Part shown: positions 60,060 through 64,000 of the stretch, piece after piece
Layout of the letters: each line of letters starts with the position of its first letter
Position numbering within the stretch: position 1 is the first letter of the stretch
Assembly (NCBI RefSeq): GCF_003602095.1
Contig: NZ_RAHH01000016.1
Span: 59,179-123,178, forward strand
DNA: 64,000 nucleotides
Reading direction: 5' to 3'
Source: Rahnella woolbedingensis
Lineage (GTDB): Bacteria > Pseudomonadota > Gammaproteobacteria > Enterobacterales > Enterobacteriaceae
Translations under genes and position numbers: made by a program
The notes under the pieces: model-generated
Told to the model about the DNA's origin: nothing
The model's input: the letters and a program-made list of their open reading frames with translations, nothing else
The model's database searches: none

Positions 60060-61664
60060 TTACACTTCGTAATCATCATCCATTTCTTTTTTAAGCGGCG
60101 TGATTTTCACCTTCAGAATACGGTGACTGCTGACCTCAAGCGGTTCAAACAGATAGTCATCGATGTGGATTTGCGCGCCGACCTGCGGGATGCTCTGAGT
60201 ATGTTCCATCAGTAAACCCGCCAGCGTGTGGTATTCCCGTTTCTCATCAACCGGCAGGGCGATGTACATCACCAGATCCTCCAGCGGCATATAACCATTG
60301 GCAATCCACGTACCGTCTTCATGTTGCGAAATATCGTGGCGCGCATCCGGCGTTTCATCTGATTCCGGCAGATTACCGGCAATCGTTTCCATCACGTCAG
60401 TCAGGGTCACAATGCCTTCAACCGAACCGAATTCATCAACGACAAAGGCAAAGTGCGTCTTAGCCAGGCGGAACTGTTCCAGAGCCATCAGCAAGGAAAG
60501 CTGTTCCGGGAAAATCAAAGGCTGGCGGATCAGCGCCTTAAGATCTAACTCATTTTGCAAAAGCTGTTGTTTAAGCAAATCGACGACATGCACCACACCT
60601 AACGGCTCATCGGTAGAGCTGTCTTCAGTCACCAGGATACGCGTGTGCTGATTTTCGGCTATCTGCTGTTTAAGCAATTCAATCGGGTCATTAAGTTCAA
60701 GATTATCGACGTCGTGGCGTGAGGTCATCACGCTGCTGACGGTACGCTGACCGAGCCCCAGCACACGCTCAATCATATGGCGTTCCTGCTGGTTGAAGAT
60801 GGCATCCTCTTCGCCCGCACGGTCTGCAATCATGTTAGAGGAATGTGCATCCAGTTCGGCTTCTTCATGTTTGCCACGAAGAACGCGCAATACAGTCTCG
60901 GCTGTGCGCTCACGCAAAGAGCGGCGCGAAGATAAAAAACGTTTGCGGTTGAACTGCGCCAGCTGGTTCAGGCCTTCGATAATGACCGAGAAGCCGATGG
61001 CGGCATACAGATATCCCTTCGGAATGGCATAGCCAAAGCCTTCAGCCACCAGACTGAAACCAATCATCAGCAGGAAACTCAGACACAGGATGACAATTGT
61101 CGGATGCGCGTTGACGAAACGGGTCAGCGGCTTACTGGCCAGCAACATCAGCCCGATAGCAATACAGACGGCAGCCATCATGACAGCCAGGTGATCAACC
61201 ATACCGACAGCGGTAATGACCGAGTCGAGGGAAAATACCGCATCCAGCACGACAATCTGCGCGACAACAGGCCAGAATCTGGCCCCGCGTTGCTGCTGAC
61301 TTTGCTCTTCATCCTTACCTTCAAGACGTTCATTCAACTCCATCGTTGCCTTGAACAGCAGGAATATCCCCCCGACGAGCATAATCATGTCACGCGCGCT
61401 GAACGGATGACCCAGCACCGTAATGAGCGGGCGGGTGAGCGTCGATAACCATGAGATTGACGCCAGGAGCAGCAAACGCATGACCAGCGCCAGTATCAGT
61501 CCGGTGACGCGGGCTTTATCACGCTGGCTGCGCGGAAGTTTCTCCGCCAGAATGGCGATAAAGATGAGATTGTCTATGCCCAGAACAATTTCGAGTATTA
61601 CCAGGGTAGCCAGCCCGGCCCAAATCGACGGATCGGCGATCCATTCCATAAAGCGTTTTTTCAC
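60060..61664 (-). CDS. yegH: TerC/CBS/CorC-type membrane protein YegH
   Basis: Protein of 534 residues with an N-terminal TerC domain of about seven helices (1-230). Conserved acidic motifs sit in [15 protein letters not shown] and [15 protein letters not shown]. Then follow two CBS repeats (about 300-430, [13 protein letters not shown] and [22 protein letters not shown]) and a C-terminal CorC/HlyC transporter-associated domain (about 440-530). TerC members handle metal ions such as Mn in exoenzyme metalation; YegH itself is uncharacterised. It is convergent with asmA as in E. coli. Confidence 0.92.
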   Translation of the reverse strand: MKKRFMEWIADPSIWAGLATLVILEIVLGIDNLIFIAILAEKLPRSQRDKARVTGLILALVMRLLLLASISWLSTLTRPLITVLGHPFSARDMIMLVGGIFLLFKATMELNERLEGKDEEQSQQQRGARFWPVVAQIVVLDAVFSLDSVITAVGMVDHLAVMMAAVCIAIGLMLLASKPLTRFVNAHPTIVILCLSFLLMIGFSLVAEGFGYAIPKGYLYAAIGFSVIIEGLNQLAQFNRKRFLSSRRSLRERTAETVLRVLRGKHEEAELDAHSSNMIADRAGEEDAIFNQQERHMIERVLGLGQRTVSSVMTSRHDVDNLELNDPIELLKQQIAENQHTRILVTEDSSTDEPLGVVHVVDLLKQQLLQNELDLKALIRQPLIFPEQLSLLMALEQFRLAKTHFAFVVDEFGSVEGIVTLTDVMETIAGNLPESDETPDARHDISQHEDGTWIANGYMPLEDLVMYIALPVDEKREYHTLAGLLMEHTQSIPQVGAQIHIDDYLFEPLEVSSHRILKVKITPLKKEMDDDYEV

Positions 61665-62108
61665 CTTTAGTTACGCGGCGTTTGCCGCACGTTGAATAAT
61701 GGGCGTCAGAGGGTAAAATTTCAAATCTAAAACAGTGGGCTAGGTAAACCGGGACGAAGGGGCAGGGCGGATTCGGGGCAACGATAGCCTGAAAGCCCCG
61801 GATGTTTTCGAAAGCAGCAATTTATGATTATAAAATCGCCGAATAGGTTTAACATTCCTAAAAATAGGTCTTTACCTTACCGTTTCGTGCGGCTTACTGG
61901 TATCGTAATCAAATACAGAGAATCGTGCTGGAGTCCTAAAGTCAGCAGTTGGCCTCCCTAAAGTAAATGGCAGGGACTATACTCAGGGAAGAAATATCGT
62001 AGGGAAATAATTTGTATTTACAATTTCAGTCCGGTGAATTCCCTGACATGTTTGAATTCTAACTGACTGGATTTACACACCAATAGGTTTCAAGGAGTAT
62101 CCTTTACA
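61665..62108. promoter_or_regulatory. divergent yegH-galF control region
   Basis: 444 bp without a gene. Possible elements are TATACT at 61978-61983 (a candidate -10 for the downstream gene, weak -35) and TTTAACATTCCTA at 61848-61860, which partly resembles an RcsAB box. The ribosome-binding site is AAGGAG 11 nt before ATG 62109. Nothing else is recognised. Confidence 0.4.
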
Positions 62109-62996
62109 ATGTTAAAAGCTGTTATCCCTGTTGCCGGTCTGGGCACACGTATGTTGCCAGCGACGAAAGCCATTCCAAAAGAAATGCTGCCTATCGTCGA
62201 TAAGCCTTTGATCCAGTACATCGTTAATGAATGTGCTGCAGCGGGCATCAAAGAAATCATTCTGGTCACGCATTCTTCCAAAAATGCGATTGAAAACCAC
62301 TTCGATACTTCATTCGAACTGGAAAGCATGCTGGAATCCCGCGTTAAGCGCCAGTTGCTGGAAGAAGTGCAGTCCATCTGCCCGAAAGGCGTGACGATTA
62401 TGAATGTGCGTCAGGGCCAGTCCAAAGGTCTGGGTCACGCTGTTCTGTGTGCAAAACCACTGATCGGTAACTCGCCATTTGCAGTTATCCTGCCGGACGT
62501 TCTGATGGATGATTCCACCAGTGACCTGCGCAAAGACAACCTTGCTGCGATGCTTCGCCGTTTCCAGGAAACGGGCAACAGCCAGGTTATGGTTGAAGAA
62601 GTGCCGGAAAAAGACGTTTCTAAATACGGTATCGTTAACTGCAACGGTGTGGAAGTTGAGCCGGGCGAAAGCGCGCCTATGACCGCTATCGTTGAAAAAC
62701 CCGATCTGAAAGATGCACCTTCCAATCTCGCGGTTGTGGGTCGTTATGTGCTTTCCGAAGCTATCTGGCCGCTGCTGGCAGTAACGCCATACGGTGCCGG
62801 CAACGAAATCCAGCTGACCGATGCTATTGCTATGTTGATGAAAAAGCAGACTGTAGAAGCTTTCTCCATGACTGGCCGTTCCCACGACTGTGGTGACAAA
62901 CTGGGCTATATGAAAGCATTCGTAGAGTACGGTATTCGCCATAACTCACAGGGTGAGGCGTTCAAGGCCTGGCTGAAAGAGTTTGCTGAAGAGTAA
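62109..62996 (+). CDS. galF: UTP-glucose-1-phosphate uridylyltransferase (GalU/GalF type)
   Basis: Nucleotidyltransferase of 295 residues making UDP-glucose. The N-terminal signature is [21 protein letters not shown] with the catalytic Arg and Lys kept; E. coli GalF has the altered GMHMLPAT and is inactive. Also visible are [13 protein letters not shown], the UTP/Mg Asp in [10 protein letters not shown], and the substrate region [20 protein letters not shown]. By sequence it is GalU-like and should be active. By position, directly upstream of a JUMPstart element, it occupies the galF locus flanking the O-antigen cluster, hence the symbol. galU is the alternative name. Confidence 0.88.
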   Translation: MLKAVIPVAGLGTRMLPATKAIPKEMLPIVDKPLIQYIVNECAAAGIKEIILVTHSSKNAIENHFDTSFELESMLESRVKRQLLEEVQSICPKGVTIMNVRQGQSKGLGHAVLCAKPLIGNSPFAVILPDVLMDDSTSDLRKDNLAAMLRRFQETGNSQVMVEEVPEKDVSKYGIVNCNGVEVEPGESAPMTAIVEKPDLKDAPSNLAVVGRYVLSEAIWPLLAVTPYGAGNEIQLTDAIAMLMKKQTVEAFSMTGRSHDCGDKLGYMKAFVEYGIRHNSQGEAFKAWLKEFAEE

Positions 62997-63013
62997 TTTA
63001 TAAACAGCTTTGC

Positions 63014-63040
63014 AAAAAGCACCAGTTATGGTGCTTTTTT
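63014..63040 (+). terminator. terminator after the uridylyltransferase gene
   Basis: AAAAAGCACC-AGTTAT-GGTGCTTTTT, a perfect 10-bp stem with a T-run. It isolates the gene from the downstream polysaccharide operon. Confidence 0.93.
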
Positions 63041-63289
63041 ATTGAGTAAAAATAGATGTTTACATATTCACTGGCTACTACAAACTTTCATCCAGCGCGG
63101 CTGAATTGACAAATAAATCTAAAATATCCTGACTCTGAAAGTCTACCTTTGAAAAGCGGGGGATGACCTGCTCACGCAGAGTGACAATGATTATTGCACT
63201 TTTACGTATGACCAAAGGCTGGTTGTTATCTAAACATTCAAGGGGATGGATCAGAATTTTACCTATAAAAGTTTATGATTAATGCTGCG

Positions 63290-63318
63290 TTGTCATACAC
63301 ATTGCGCTAGGCTATATA
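63290..63318 (+). promoter_or_regulatory. sigma70 promoter of the downstream polysaccharide operon
   Basis: TTGTCA (63290-63295) and TATATA (63313-63318) are spaced by exactly 17 bp. Transcription starting near 63325 would run through the JUMPstart element at 63672-63710 and out of the window, with no gene in the first 670 nt. Confidence 0.7.
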
Positions 63319-63671
63319 ACGCAAGATTGAAGACCGTTTCACAAATTAATATTGAAAGAATTAATAGGGTTAACATTTATCGATTTTCAGATTAAGAGAA
63401 TGCCGTTCAGATTACAGAAATGACTCCTGGCTGGTGTAGTTGACCAGAGCGTAATCAATATGTAACCCTGGAGGCGAGTAGATTTACAGATAGTCTTGGT
63501 TGTTTTTTGACCTATTTGTCAGTGTCATGCACATTTCTAGAATTTTTCGGATAATGCAATCTTGTGGCGCGCACTGAATAAGGTAAAAATTCTGCCATTC
63601 AAGAAAGCCTGAAGTACTAAAACCTTGAGAAGGGCATAGTGCAAGAGGCCTTCCCTGGTTAGCGATGAGAT

Positions 63672-63710
63672 AAGTGTATTGGTAGCTTTTGAGCCAGGGG
63701 CGGTAGCGTG
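63672..63710 (+). promoter_or_regulatory. JUMPstart sequence with ops element
   Basis: The 39-bp JUMPstart consensus is recognisable: AGTG-x4-GGTAGCT (left part), AGCCAGGGG (middle) and the ops core GGCGGTAGCGTG at 63699-63710. The ops hexamer-like core pauses RNA polymerase and recruits the antiterminator RfaH to operons for O-antigen, LPS core and capsule. The expected operon lies beyond the right edge of the window. Confidence 0.93.
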
Positions 63711-64000
63711 GATTTTTGTCACCGAAAGTGTCAGATGCGCCTGGGAAGGGGGGCAGTAGTGAAAAATCCCCCTATGCCTTCCAGTAAACTCAACGTTGAA
63801 ACAATATTCTTTGACCGTTAAATCGTTCTTAAGGTTATCTATAAAACGGCTATCAAAAACAGTCAGGGAAATATAATATTAAAATGAATTGCATCTCAAA
63901 GGAAATGAATTACGACAGTGATAAAAGCGCATGTTAATTCCAGAAAAACATTAACATGTCACTTGTGGAAAAATTTAGCAGTCTTTATATCAATTTATAG
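63711..64000 (+). other. long untranslated leader after the JUMPstart
   Basis: 290 bp A/T-rich non-coding sequence at the window end. No ORF with a ribosome-binding site and no terminator was recognised. Short plus- or minus-strand frames here look spurious. It is presumably the remaining leader of the first polysaccharide gene. Confidence 0.5.

Noticed and set aside
63537..63722. Minus-strand 61-codon frame across the JUMPstart region
   Set aside because: No ribosome-binding site, no recognisable product, and it runs antisense over the conserved JUMPstart element.

Overview
The window is chromosomal DNA of a gamma-proteobacterium of the order Enterobacterales. Almost every housekeeping block has a close Escherichia coli counterpart in sequence and local order (ghrA-ycdX-ycdY, mdtH/rimJ-yceH-yceM-murJ, argS/yecM, cmoA-cmoB, aspS-nudB-yebC-ruvC-ruvA-ruvB, metG/apbC, udk-dcd-asmA). 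The blocks are joined differently from E. coli: murJ is followed by argS rather than flagellar genes, and astE lies beside the serine tRNAs. Two ERIC elements are present. Together with the bgl locus this suggests a Yersiniaceae-type genome (Rahnella/Ewingella/Serratia-like). The genus is my inference and is not proven by the window. I see no prophage, integrase, transposase, CRISPR array or rRNA.

Layout. 1-1.2 kb: 3' end of astE and two tandem tRNA-Ser(GGA) genes, each with its own promoter and terminator. 1.5-3.9 kb: ghrA, ycdX and the TorD-like chaperone ycdY. 4-11 kb: yceB, grxB, mdtH (minus) and rimJ, yceH, yceM, murJ (plus). 11-20.7 kb: argS, yecM, a PatB/MalY lyase, cutC, a secreted DUF1311 protein, two small proteins, cmoA-cmoB, yecN, yecE, yecD. 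21-26.4 kb: aspS, nudB, yebC, ruvC, ruvA, ruvB.

26.5-53 kb is the accessory region. It holds a cytoplasmic GH3 glycosidase; an Rrf2 regulator with an azoreductase-like flavoprotein; a complete aryl-beta-glucoside locus (CRP site, RAT/terminator switch, bglF, bglB, OprB-type porin, bglG); ansP; an unrecognised two-gene membrane locus; an FAH-family hydrolase; a divergent SDR/HxlR pair with two palindromic operators; a periplasmic protein made of two copies of one domain; and a five-gene peptide-type ABC import operon whose last gene is a CocE/NonD serine hydrolase and whose binding protein carries a Tat-type signal. It ends with a small membrane protein, a REPIN-like palindrome pair, a LysR regulator, and a MocR regulator divergent from a DUF1127 gene with four ATCTGT boxes between them.

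53-64 kb: metG, apbC, udk, dcd, asmA, a TerC/CBS membrane protein (yegH) and a GalU/GalF-type uridylyltransferase. About 1 kb of non-coding DNA follows, carrying a good sigma70 promoter and a JUMPstart/ops element. The window therefore stops at the mouth of an RfaH-dependent surface-polysaccharide (probably O-antigen) gene cluster.

No wholly new multi-gene defence or mobile system is evident. The least explained items are the two-gene membrane locus at 38.4-39.5 kb, the duplicated-domain periplasmic protein at 41.6-42.5 kb, a 38-codon membrane ORF at 16.25-16.37 kb, and the hydrolase-linked ABC importer.
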